Positions 45,175 through 57,660 of a stretch of 64,000 bases of DNA are shown here, in pieces. Numbering within the stretch: position 1 is the stretch's first letter; every line of letters begins with the position of its first letter. The translations under genes were made by a program, and so were the position numbers. The DNA is from Nymphaea colorata (taxonomy: Eukaryota > Streptophyta > Magnoliopsida > Nymphaeales > Nymphaeaceae): NCBI RefSeq assembly GCF_008831285.2, contig NC_045140.1, forward strand, positions 1,467,528-1,531,527, read 5' to 3'. The notes under the pieces were generated by a model that worked only from the letters and a program-made list of their open reading frames with translations, did no database searches and was not told the origin of the DNA.

Positions 45175-48100
45175 ATGAGGATCTTTCGGGTGTTCAGGCC
45201 ATGGAGGTGGCGCTTGGATCCTAACGTGGTTGGCCGTGTAGTGCCCACGGGGTCTAGTCACCATACAAATGCTAGAAGTCTTTGTTGCAGTGCAGGCTTA
45301 GTGAAGAAGAATGAAGGAGACGAGACTCTGCCGGTTTTGATCGTGGGTGGTGGGCCTGTGGGCTTGATTCTTTCCATATTGCTCACTAAATTAGGTAACC
45401 TCGGCTACTCACTTGCTTTTCCCTCCAGAATTTGTTTATTTCTGTACTGCCAATTTCTTTTTCCCTTTTTCTTTTATGATTATGGATCAGTCCGGCCTTT
45501 TATTTTGGTGCATTTCCTTTCGTTTTTTGTTGGTATGGGAATATGAGGAGAAAACACAGATTCATAATAAGGATTTGAAGGGGACTACGGTTTTCTTGAT
45601 GGACTTGAGTGCAGGAGACTGTAAATTAGTTGAAATTGATGTAACACTGTTGGATTGGAATGCTTGTAAGTTGCAAGGATATTCTTGCACCACGGAGAGC
45701 ATTGCACATTGTCTGAATTGAGACGGAGAGATAGTCTATTGTACAACTATGCTTGTAAGTTGTAAGTGTATTCTTGCACAACAGAGAGTAAACCTTCCAC
45801 CAAGGTCTATGAAACACTCCTAGATGTTTGCGAGATGGTGAAAATGGACTGTCCCTTCAGAGTCCAGATTATTATTAGGTCGCATAGGGGCCTATTCTGA
45901 TTTTGCATTCGCAATCTAAAAGAAATTTATTTTCCGCTTCATCAAAATTGAGGAGAAAACAATAGTACCGTTGAAATTGGTCAGTTATGGCCTATAGGTG
46001 AACGTTTTCTATTTGGCTAGTAGTCAGTGTTTAATTTGGTATGCTGTTCAATCTTTTGTATATTGGTGTACTCTCTAGATGTAATGCCAAAAAGCGTTAA
46101 CTCATGAGCATTTCCTACCCACAAAGCGGGCTTTGTGTTTCACTTATTTATTTGACATTTCAATCCTGATTTTTGTGTTACTTCCTCGGTTCCTCCTTTT
46201 CAGCTAAAATCATCGACTAGCAGTTTCTTCCTGATAAACCGACTGTTCAAGTTTTTGACATATCTTTTTCCAAGTAACATGCAATGAAATTGTGTGGATC
46301 TAATTTTCTTTTTATTAAAAGCTAAACGCCTAAAGCAATTGATATGTGATATAGCCCTTTTTTATTGCTTTCGTTGATACTTCTATGCAGTTGATTCTGA
46401 CATGTTGCTGGTACTTTACTACTGCAAAATTGTTTGCATTTAGAGAACTGAAACAGTTAGTGTTATTTTCAGGAGTAGGCTGCACAGTTGTGGAGAAGGG
46501 TGATTCTTTTTCTCACCATCCTCAAGCTCATTTCATCAACAATCGGTCAATGGAGGTACATATATCTGTGGACATTATTTATGTTTACTTTATCTTATTT
46601 ACCTTCTTCATAATCTGAATTACAATTATTTTTTTATTTGAGTTGGGTTCTGAAAAATATAGTACCTTGGGAGCATTTTGTTTTCCAAATTAAGGGTTGA
46701 AAATGCATCATGCCACATTACTAATATTTCTCCTTGCAGCTATTTCGGAAGCTGGATGGTTTGGAAAAGGAGATCCTTGAACTGCAACCTGCAGTGAATT
46801 TATGGAGAAAGTTCATTTATTGCACTTCTCTTTCCGGTCAAATCATTGGGTCTGTAGATCATATGAAACCTCAGGGTGAGCTACCAGAAGGTTGTTAGTG
46901 CCTTTTCTTGGTAACAGGAAATATTCTTAGTTATTGATGTAATTGCATGAAATTCTGCTTTATCCAGATTTTGAACAAATTGTGAGTCCTACATCTGTTG
47001 GACACTTCTCACAGTATAAACTCCTGAGATTGCTGCTGAAAAGACTCCTAAATATGGGCTTCCACATTTTCACTGCCGATAGATGCAACAGTGACCAAGT
47101 ACCTGGTGGTAAATGGGAGAAGAAAATACTGATGGGGCATGAATGCAAGTCATTCAGTTTTACTGATGATGGTATCATGGTGAAGACTTCCTTTCACAAA
47201 GAAGGGAAGTTGGTTGAAAGGAATATCCCATGCAGCATCCTTATTGGTGCGGATGGTGCCGGAAGCACAGTAAGAAAACTAGTTGGCATAGACATGGAAG
47301 GGGAAAGAAATATGCAAAATCTTGTTAGTGTCCATTTCTTGAGTCAAAATCTTGGAAAATACCTACTTCATGAGAGACCCGGGATGTTGTTCTTTATCTT
47401 TAACCCAGAAGCTATAGGGGTGCTTGTTGCACATGATCTCAATGAAGGAGAATTTGTCTTGCAGGTGATATATTTTGAGTTTTTAGTTCCAACTTCTAAG
47501 AGTTTATCTGCTTCTTACTTAGTCTAATGTCTCCTGTTATTAGTTGGACTGGTCCAACTCATCCAGTTGATCTTCTTCAATATCTTAAGAGTTGCACTTA
47601 TTCCTTTGTTTGCAGATTCCATACTACCCTCCTCAGCAAAACTTGGAAGAATTCACGGTTGAGGTACATCATTAGAGAAATTCATGTGTAGCAAAAGGAC
47701 TGTAGTATCCTTTTTTTTTCTTTTTCTTTTCTCATGATGATGCCATTGAAACCTCTTTCTTGTAGAGATCCTTCTATATGTTTTGGTTCAGTATGTCAGT
47801 ACAGAACATAATTTTTGCAGACATTATAATATCTTATCAAGTGATGCTCAATTTAACAATGCCAAAAGCCAATTTTTATTCCCAAACAGTTTGTGCAACC
47901 TGCATACATTAATTTAACAAAAAATGACTTACACAGATTTGCAAGTTCACCATGATTCATTTCTTAATTCCATTGAGGACATTTAAGCATTGAAGTTTCA
48001 GTTGACGTTTTTTTTTTTTTGGGGGGGGGGGGGGAATTGTTGCTGCATTTGGCTTGAAACTGTGAGTTCTTCCATGGGTGTCTTCCTTGGAGAAAAATTT

Positions 48101-48950
48101 ATTGTTGTATGTTGTATTTGGCTTGAAACCTGTGGCACTACATGTCCAATAAGATGAGGCTAAGATTACACATTTCTCACACGCTCAAATATGTGGGGTT
48201 AGGTTGTACCGCTGTGTTTTATTTTCTCATCAGCTCTGCTATGTGGTCTTGACCACATTTATGTGGTATTGGAGAAGAGGTGATCCATTTTTATTGTCAA
48301 TCTTCTATGCCAGATCAGTGAAGCAGTTAATATTATATTTAGAAGCTTTACCTAATTTGTGGATTTTTCTGTATAATGCTGCATTTTTTTTTATAATTAA
48401 CATTTTCAGGAACCAAGAGCCTAAGTTTTTTGCTCATGTGTTCTGCCTCGTGCTGGGTGAAGGGCCCTTGCTTCATGAGCTTTTATTCATTCTTGCCTGC
48501 TACATCAACCAGCCAATAGAGTTTGCAATATTCAATTTTCACTTCATGCACCATATGATCATGCCGCCATCTAATCTTGTAGTTCCCTTGTGTCAATCAA
48601 GCACACTTATGGTCTCAATGAATGGACTAGAAAATGGAATTATTCCTAAGTAGCATGGGCTAAACCAAAACTGGCACCACAACCAAGTCGGCATGACCCA
48701 AGTTTGGGTGCAGGTGTAGCAGTAAACTCAGTCAACGTGATTTGGGTGTGATGAGATGCACCTGCCTGTTTCCTTCCAAAAAGGTGCGCCCACCTTGAGT
48801 CAACTGTGAGTCTGGTGTAATCAAACAGTGAGTCAGGAGTCCTTAAAGTTCAAACGTTGCTGAAGTCCATTTTCATCCGCAAGTTCACTTAAAAGAAAAA
48901 CATTTAGCGTTGAACTTGAAGTTCCCCATTTTCCCCTTTCCATGTGTTAC

Positions 48951-49002
<52 letters not shown>

Positions 49003-49143
49003 TGAGTTGACAGTGAGTCTGGTGTAATCAAATGGTGAGTCAGGTGTGTTCAAACTTCAAACATTGCTGAAGTCCATTTTCATCCACAAGATCACTTAAA
49101 AACCATTTAGGGTTTGAAGTTCCCTATTTTCCTCCTTCTGTGT

Positions 49144-49182
<39 letters not shown>

Positions 49183-52100
49183 CGCACACACACAATATTG
49201 CACAATACACATATCTTCCTGCTGCATCTTTGTCAGAAACCCGTCAACCTGCGAGCAGCCGCCTGCTTTTTGTTGTCTATTTTTATCTGTTTTCATCCTT
49301 ATAATCTGTTTTATATACTCTGCTTTATTGTAAAATCTGTTATAATCTGTTTACTTTTATTATATAATCTGCTTTATGAGTATGACCTGTCTTAGTGTCT
49401 TGTAATGTGCTTTTATCCATTTTAATCAGTTTTTATTTTAGTTTTAGTTCGTTTTCTTCAAGCCTGTTTTAGCTGGCATATATAGTCTGTTTTACTTTTA
49501 TTATATAATATTTATAACCTATCTTATTTTCTCATAATCTGTTTGTTGCAGAACTGTGACCTGTTTTAGTTGACATATATAATCTGTTTTGCATTTTTTA
49601 ATTTTTTAATCTGTCTGTTATGTTATATGGTCTATTTTGATCTGTTTTGCTTTTATTATATGTTTTGCTTTTTTTTTTTTGAATAATTGAGAATGATAAT
49701 CTAATAACTTATGAGATGTTAATTGTTTATATTTTGTTATTTGTGAATGTATATATGTATGCATGTGTGTGTATATGTTCATATGTATGTTTGTGGATGT
49801 ATGTATTTATGTATGTATAATGTTCTTTGAATCATTACACATGTATGTATGTTTGTATCCTGTCAACGCACATGCTTCTGCACCCTGCATCTGTCTGACA
49901 TAGAATTATTCTATATCTAATTTGATTGAAAATCATTCCTCAAAAGGTCGATTTTTAAACGCTGTTGCATTGAAAAAAAAAAATTGTGAAAGGGCAAGCT
50001 TCTTGATGAAAATTTGTGCCTCAGTTTCTGCATATATAGAAAGATCTATGCAGTTTTTTTTCTGTTTCTTGATGTCAAGCGGTTTTCTCAAGAGGAAATT
50101 GTGCTTCATTAAACTATCAAATTTAATATTTACACTGCTGCATGCCCCTATGCTTCATGATTTATTAAAGTTGTGCATGATTCTGGAAGACTAGAACCAA
50201 ATACTTCCATCTAGTAGAATTGGTTACAGTTATTGGTTGTATGCAATATTTTGCAGAAATGCCAGGAGATAATCTTCAAATTAGTTGGACACAAGCTTGT
50301 CGACATAAATATTAGAGACATAAAACCATGGGTGATGCATGCAGAAGTTGCTGAGAAGTATTCTGCTGTTAATAATCGAGTAATGCTTGTGGGTGATGCT
50401 GCTCATCGTTTTCCTCCTGCTGGTGGTTTTGGTAAAATTTGGCTGACCTAGTAAAGAAATTATGCGGAAACTTTCTTTCTAAACCCTGATACAAGCACAT
50501 GCTGTAATTTTTATACAGTGGTTCTCATTTTGTACCATAGGTTACTGCATCTTGTTCCATTCTTTGCTTTCCACGAGTGTTTTTCCAATTTGGAAAAAGA
50601 TTATATAGTTTCATTTGTGTAAATATGGAAACCAATGTTGATTTAGCTGTCACTATCCTTTCCATCTTTTTATCACACTACTGTGGAATATCCACACCTG
50701 ACTTGCTTTTCTGAATAACTCCTTTTCTGAATCATTGGGTTAAAAGTGTATGCTGAGCTAAATGCTGATGGGTTTACATCGTTATATTCTGAGCCGTTGT
50801 TTTTGACTTGGCTTTATAATCTTACGGTTTTAAATGAGATTAGCTTCTTGTCTCTGACAAGAAGATATTTCCTGTTAGTGGTTAGACCCAGAATCAGAAA
50901 AATATTTTTCCCTTATAGATGAGTCTTGGAGGAGATATTCTCTGTAGATGAGTCTTGGAGGAGATATTCTCTGTGCATGTCTATGGAAATATGTTATGAA
51001 CAGATTAGTTGGTCAAGACATTGTCTCTTAATGGTTTAATGTCACTTTAGTTTGATATAATTTCTTATTTCTATAAATCTCTAATTGCGTTGTTCCCTTG
51101 ACTATAGAAATTATTCCAGGTCATTGGCAATTGGGTTTTTGCTTAATGCTTATGTGCTGCAAGGCTGCAACAAAATATGGTCATTGCTCATGCCATGCAT
51201 CAGAGATCATCACCCTACCAGAACTAATGGAATCTGATGCACATCTTACAATATTCAATGAATCAATATCTACATGCTGTGAAGTGGGATAGATTTGATG
51301 TTGGACATACTGTACATGCATTATTTTCTAATGTATCTGGAATTGATGAATATCTAAACAACATTATACTGGTTTTTGTGTTAAGCGGACCATGTGTTTA
51401 GCTGGGTTGGAATTTGCTCTTTTCGCTTCTAGGTTTCTCTACAATTTAGGAATTTTTTTTTTGTAAGGTTCATTTCAATGTTACAACTTGGCCATCCTTT
51501 TTATTTCTTTTCCTTTCCAGTTTACTATTATTTGTTTGCAGTATCACAGAAACTCCCTTTGTAATACAAAAGTACTTCCAAAATGGTGCATATTTTAGTG
51601 GATCTTATCTTTAACTCACATGTTTTCATGACCTCATTTATGACATACATTTTCAAGTTAAATAATTGTCAGCATGAGCTCTTGAGTACATCTGAAGCTT
51701 GCATTGGAAACATCAGGCCATGTGCTTCTTTTAGAACTCCCTGAGAAATATGCCTCTTGAAATAAAAAGCTTGATTTTCATATTTGAAATCAAATTGTCT
51801 TAATGTTGCTTCAAAATGGAAGAACTGTTGTATGCTTTCATTGTAGGATCTACAATGAAACTTATGGTTGCCATTATGTGCAGGGATGAACACCGGCATT
51901 CAGGATGCTCATAATTTAGCTTGGAAGATAGCATGTGTAATGCATGGATTTGCTTCATCTGCCATCCTTGATACATATGAGATGGAGCGTAGACCGGTAT
52001 GACTATGTAAGTTTGTGTCATTCATGAATTGATTTATTTTCTGAAGTGAGAATTGATTGCCTTGCTTTCCAGATTGCTCTTTTCAATACATCTCTAAGCA

Positions 52101-53603
52101 TTGAAAATTTCAATGATGCCATATCAGTCCCTTCTGCTCTTGGCCTTAATCCAAATATTGCAAACTCTGGTAAGTTAATATCCTCCTTTTCTCAAAATCT
52201 TTGCTTTCCTGCACCAGAGTTCTTCAAGGATGCATGCATTTGGTCATGGATCTTCACTGGTATGCTGGGTAAACCTTCATATGCATGGAGAGTTTCCTCT
52301 TGCTCTCTCCCTTCAATCCTTTTTTCCATCAACAATGGTAATGCCATGATAGGGTTTAAGACGTATGTACCTACTTGTCCTGAGTTATGCAAGGTCTCTG
52401 GGTAACTGAGTACTCAATACTTCATCCAACCCAGGAAATGGATAATCCTGTATATTCTGTTCTCAAATCAAAGGTTTGAGAGCTCAGGTTTATGCCATTT
52501 TTGAGGATGAACCAGATTCTTCTGTTCAAGTCTAATTTCGTTAGGAGTAAAATCTGATAGCATTCTTGTTGAATGGTTGTGTCCTGAAAGTGCATCGCGT
52601 AATCAATAGTGGATTTGGTGGCATCATTCCCTCTGGATTGCAGAAGTTACTCCTTGAGGGAATTTTTACCGTTGGCCGTGCCCAGTTGTTACCAGCTGTT
52701 TTGAATGAAGCCAATCCTTTTGGATCTGCAAGACTAGCTAAACTCAGGGGCATCTTAGAAGAAGGAAAAAGCCTTCAACTTCAGTTTCCTGCTGAAGATC
52801 TCGGCTTCAGGTAGCCATCACCCTTGATTCTGATGTTTGGTTATTATTCATTGAGATTGAGCATACATTAAGCAACGTGTTACTCTATTATTACCTGTAT
52901 CATCAGGTACCAGGAAGGAGCCCTTATAACTAATGCAGATAGAAACCCTGAAGAGCGAAAAGTAAAATTCGGTGGCCGGAGAAAAGAGTACATCCCCACT
53001 GCCGAAGTTGGAGCACGTTTACCACATATGAATTTGCATCTCCTGGATGCATCATCCCCTCAGGTAACAAGAGCTCTTCTGCCCTGGAATATGTGATTTT
53101 TTTTTTTCTTTCTATATCTCTATTTTTCTTTGCAGGAGACACTGTCTACACTGGATCTGGTACGAGGAGACAGAGTTGAGTTCCTTTTACTGGTAGGACC
53201 CAGAAGAGCTTCCTATAGTCTCGCATCTGCTGCCCTCAAGGTCGCAGTAGGCATCAGATTACCCCTAAGAGTTTGCATTGTGTGGTCTGAATCCTTTTCT
53301 CATCAGTGTATTGATGATGGGAGGAAGTCACTTCAAGAGCAATCAGGCAGTGTGATTGAGGTTCAGATAAAGAAGACACAAGCATCATCTTCTTGGTGGG
53401 AGTTGGTGAGCAGGGGAGCCATCCTTGTGAGACCAGATGATCATATTGCATGGCAGGTTGCTCTTTCTGAATCTATCCAAAATCCTGCCTTGGAGTTCGA
53501 AAGGGTCTTCTCTCAGTTAATGAGATTGTGGAAGACAAAGGAAGATTCTGCTGAGGACGAACATAAGAGCATGGGACATTGGATAAATCACTCTAGCTTG
53601 TAA
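45175..53603 (+). CDS. FAD-dependent monooxygenase (aromatic ring hydroxylase type)
   Basis: A PheA/TfdB-type flavoprotein (PF01494 fold) of 737 residues. Exons: 45175-45394, 46473-46555, 46740-46875, 46968-47464, 47616-47663, 50257-50431, 51884-51996, 52073-52169, 52591-52810, 52907-53063, 53136-53603; all joins keep frame. The first 40 residues are basic, arginine-rich and hydroxylated (MRIFRVFRPWRWRL), suggesting an organellar, probably mitochondrial, targeting sequence. The FAD ADP-binding motif is GGGPVG (58-63); the DG motif is GADGAGSTVR (240-249); the second FAD motif is GDAAHRFPPAGGFGMNTG from 374. The last third resembles the thioredoxin-like C-terminal domain of phenol hydroxylases. 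The substrate is unknown. I recall the Arabidopsis counterpart as an embryo-defective gene (At1g24340), to be checked. The acceptor of exon 9 has a weak pyrimidine tract. Confidence 0.92.
45659..45790. repeat. short diverged duplication in monooxygenase intron 1
   Basis: ATGCTTGTAAGTTG followed by an A/G-rich word, TATTCTTGCAC and AGAGAG occurs at about 45660 and again at 45749, an 89-bp step. Confidence 0.6.
48008..48034. repeat. T13-G14 homopolymer junction
   Basis: A run of about 13 T is followed directly by 14 G (48021-48034) in monooxygenase intron 5. Long G runs are rare in plant nuclear DNA and hard to sequence, so the length may not be exact. Confidence 0.8.
48793..49184. repeat. 208-bp tandem duplication ending in (TC)n tracts
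   Basis: Two units start at 48793 and 49001. Each has CTTGAGT, GAGTCTGGTGTAATCAAA, GTGAGTCAGG, TTGCTGAAGTCCATTTTCAT and then a long TC microsatellite (about 48953-49000 and 49146-49181). It lies in monooxygenase intron 5. Confidence 0.85.
49285..49665. repeat. degenerate dispersed array of ATAATCTGTTTT-like words
   Basis: A 380-bp T-rich stretch with more than a dozen imperfect copies of (A)TCTGTTTT, several inside larger repeats such as TTTTATTATATAATCTG and GACATATATAATCTG. Spacing is irregular. It lies in monooxygenase intron 5. Confidence 0.6.
50916..50973. repeat. 29-bp exact tandem duplication
   Basis: TAGATGAGTCTTGGAGGAGA plus ATATTCTCTG-type ending occurs at 50916-50944 and again at 50945-50973, in monooxygenase intron 6. 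Confidence 0.85.
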
Positions 53604-53715
53604 GAAAAAGCACATCCAAACTGAGACAAACAAAGATTCTGCTGAGAACGAACAATAAGAGCATGAGACATTGGATAAATCACTCTAGCTTGTAAGAAAA
53701 AGCACATGCAAACTG
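53534..53715 (+). repeat. 91-bp tandem duplication across the monooxygenase stop codon
   Basis: Unit 1 (53534-53624) holds the last 22 codons, the TAA stop and the first UTR bases. Unit 2 (53625-53715) repeats it with about 6 differences, including a 1-base insertion that shifts its frame. Both share GATTCTGCTGAG and ATTGGATAAATCACTC. Confidence 0.9.
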
Positions 53716-54017
53716 CTAGCAGCATGTTTCACTTCCAAAGTTCATGACCCAGATAGCAGCATTGCAGCTCGTAACTGACATGAATTAACCATTGTAGCAG
53801 CATATTTCTGAGATTTATAATGATTTTAGTTCTTTGTAAGTGATTTCCATGTTTATTAGGTCCTAAGCAAATTATGTACTACAACGAAAGTATTATCCAA
53901 TGAAAAATCGTATCTATCTTTAAGATACTGATCAATTATTCGCTTTTTTTATAACATTTTCCCGCTTTTCACACATAAGAGTAGTTCTTAAAACTGCCAT
54001 CATACATACACACACGT

Positions 54018-54125
54018 CCCAAGGTGCTTAGCCTAGCTGGTCGAGTTGATGAGCAGGTAGAGGGTCTATCATCAGTTTGATCCTATGGGTGTTAGGCTTC
54101 TAGCTGCAAGTTCTCTCTCTCTCTA
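54018..54125 (+). mobile_element. tRNA-derived SINE candidate
   Basis: TTAGCCTAGCTGGTCGAG resembles a Pol III A-box, and about 35 bases later AGTTTGATCCTATGG resembles a B-box. A TC-rich tail (TTCTCTCTCTCTCTAG) follows. The layout fits a short plant SINE. Target duplications were not resolved. Confidence 0.5.
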
Positions 54126-57100
54126 GCTTTTTTTGGTAGGTTGAAAATCTTAACGAAGTTTCTACAAAATTCTGGCATGTGTTTGTAAATAAAAAGTATG
54201 ATGTAAGATTAGTTTCTCATTAAGTTCCTTGGTCAGAATGGATAGGTAATGATCCTTATCATAAATGCAATCCAAAACCCTCGTGATTGTACTGCTTAGA
54301 GGCTAGTTTGGAAATCATGGCTTATATGAGCTCTTCTGATGCATCTCTCACAAGTATGGCTTCATTTTGACGCACCTTCGGGGCTCAAGTTCCTCGGTAT
54401 TCTTGTGAGGGATAGAGAATGAAATATGAGTTCAATCAAAGGTTGCGGAAGGATTCGATATGGCTGTGGGTGCTTTGCCATTTTTAGCACCATAACCAGA
54501 TCCAAATCTCAATGTACGTAATGGGTGCATGTTCGATCTGTTACAAACCTTTTTTCAGCCTAAGAATCGGAGCTCTGAACTTATCATTGTAACGAAGAGA
54601 ACTGTGCAGAAATTTCCAAACAATGAAACTTGTAACGGAAGATACAAGAAAGTTGCAGCAAATTTTTGGAAAAACCTTTACTAATTAACAAGTTGCCTCC
54701 AAATGGACCAAATCCACTGATCTCAGACCTAAGCTTCTCTCTTTGTAAAACCTATGAACCTTATGGCTGACAAAGCTGCCTTCAATACCATCGAGCTGAC
54801 GTCCTTTCCACTTTCTGCAATTCCCCTCTTTCTGTAATCATATATGTCTGAACACCTTCAAGAGCAGCAAATGGTGTTACTAATTCTCTCAAGTCATTTA
54901 AGCACTGGTCCTCCTGCCTACTATTGATCTATCCTAAAAGAACAATGGTCTTACAAGGAGACAAGGACAGCAATACTGAAATTTGGTAGTCTCTACGCGT
55001 CTTATTAGTCGTAAAAAGAATGAAATGGCAGGGGATACAAAGAAAATATTATTAAGGTTGTTGAACTCAATTGGAGGAATTGTAAAATCAGGTTACTAAA
55101 GAAAACCCCTTCCATATGGAAAAGGATGGGAACTTAGAATGGAGCTGGAACAGTGGCTTCAAATGAAGGAATCATTTAATGCCGCAGTTAAGATGCAGAT
55201 GGCAATGCGAGAAAATAGCAAGCTTTTCCATATGGTTGCTAACAGGAAAAACATAGTGTTAATGTTTCTTTTCTATTGTTGAAAACATGATGTGTATGGA
55301 TATGTTAAATATAAAGGTTAGGGATGCTTTAAGTTGTGAGGACAAGCGTTAATGTAGGATATTTAAAGGTCTCTCCTTCAAAACATCCATCAATAGTTGA
55401 TCAAACTTTGGAAGTGCAGTTGTGGGGAAGAGCATATCCAGACCACATGAGATGGATGGTCTTCTGCAATTGGTGTAAACCCACACTTTATTTTTGTGTC
55501 TCCACAATAGGCTGGTCACCAAGAAAGACTTCACTAAGTGGGCATTGTGTTCTCGAGCACCTGCATCCCATGCAGATCAAATGAGGAGGCTAACTGCCAT
55601 TTAAAATAGTTTATCCTATTTAATTCTTCAAGTGCACACACTTGCAAAAGCATGCAAATTTTGGTTTTTACGTCATATGGAAAGCCTACATTAGGGAATT
55701 TTTTAATTGAAAAAGAAAAAGAAATCAATTATTTCACCAAGAAGGACGTACACCTCCAGTTTGAAGTATTTGTTCAACCAATTAGGGAAGTCCGGAGTGG
55801 CCAATGGCTCTCGCATCATTGCAGACATAAGATGTGTATTGGTCGATATGGGCCGATATGCAATGATATAGTGTGAAAATGATAAAAGAAGGTATATATG
55901 TAGAGGTAGGTGCATCTCCAGGCATAAACTGGTAGAATCTGACCAGTGCTAGCATGCCTGTCCAAGAAATACAAGAGATCTGTCCTGCCGCGGCTTCCAA
56001 TATGAGTGTGATGCACCCTTGGAATAAATCAAGTAGTTAAGTGACAGAGAAGGCCGAACAGCAATCCACTTGACAAACACGGTTAACCATTTGCTTTTAG
56101 CAGAACCTTTTTGTTGGGTGAGCAAGAGTATTGCATCCTACCAGCAACAAGAGGACCAAAACATCCACCATTCCTCGTGTTGCTTCACTATGGTTCAACT
56201 TGCATTGTTGTCCCTCTTTTACAGCACAAGAAGTTGACATCCCAAAGATTCAATGTAGATATTAGTCGCCTACCAGCACCTGTGCTGCCCCACGCCCTTT
56301 GGTTGAATTGGCTGCTTCTGAATTGACAAAAGTCTTCGAGGTTCCATTTCTCCCGTCAACAGAGGGGTTTAATATTTCTCCTGTCGACACGGGGTGAAAG
56401 TGAAACCCACTTTTTGGCAATGTCCTTCCAGGGGCACACTGAAAATTTGTTATGTCTTCTCAACTTGGTCGTATTTGTATATGTCATCAATTCAATTGGA
56501 CAAGTGAAGGCCTCACAAACTCGAACTACTTTTTATATGTACATGGGGAGGAGCCTTTCTTTTTCTAATCTACCTGGTCCATCTTCCTCCAGAAATCCAT
56601 TTGTTTCATGCATGCAAAGCAAAAGAAACTTTTAATATGAGGACTGGAAAAACTAGCAATAGGCTGCCAGATGATCCATTTTGTAGTTTCCCGTTGGCAT
56701 GCATTTCACTCCGCATGTTTTAGGAAGGCACATTAAAATTATACGGAACCTGTTATTTTGCAATCGAACCCAAAACCACCTGAAGAAGTCCAGAGGTAGT
56801 GCTAATGCTAGAAACTTTGCAACTTTTCTTGAAAGCTGAAAGAATTTTAGTTCCCTAAATTCATTGCAGCCCACAAATGTAAGACTAATTTCAATAGAAA
56901 ATTTGCATGTGATAAATTCACTTTCCAGATATGGAAAAATTAAAAAAAAAAACATCTCATCCTATAAATAGAAATAAGCACACATCTCTTCTGTGATTTC
57001 AAACTTTATGGACAATGGGTTCGATGTCAGTACCGGGGTTTGTTTTGGTGGATGGAGCTCAAACTGCGCAAATGTGATACATTAGGTAAATGAAATTTTG

Positions 57101-57660
57101 AAACAGGGCCTATGAGATGAACACACATTAAGAACACTAACATTTGGAAATGATATGGTAACTAAAGGCATCAAAGTTTTAACTGATATACTTCGACTCC
57201 CTCTAATAAGACATATCAGAACAAACTTTCTCAGGTTTAATGCTAGTAGCAAGGGCTTCTTACATACTCTTGGAGCTATCAGCAGGTCATTTAGCAGCGA
57301 ATTTTTAACCATAAATAAGAGTTGCAAAGCTAAAACCTCTAGATGTCCAGGCTGTTTACTGATACTGAGCACCAATTTCATGAATGTCCTAGTTTCACTA
57401 ATCAATTAACCATGTACAATTTAGAAAGAATTACAGTTTCTGCATGCCAGTTTACATGCAATATCCTTGCTAATAAATGAACATATGTCCATGGGACAGG
57501 CCCTAACAAATATGAAGGACAATACTATGACAATGAATACAGTACACATTGAATTTACACAGTTGTTTAAAACCAAATTGCCATAAGAGATTCTCCTTGT
57601 GATCCCTTGCCACTGTGGTGGAAGAAATTGCTTAGTACAGCAGTTACCTCCTGAATATCA
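54126..57660. other. intergenic DNA between two convergent genes
   Basis: No gene is assigned. Several frames have protein-like composition (minus 54782-54913, plus 55117-55280, minus 56653-56955 and 57082-57405) but none matches a family I know. Old transposon debris is likely. Confidence 0.4.
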
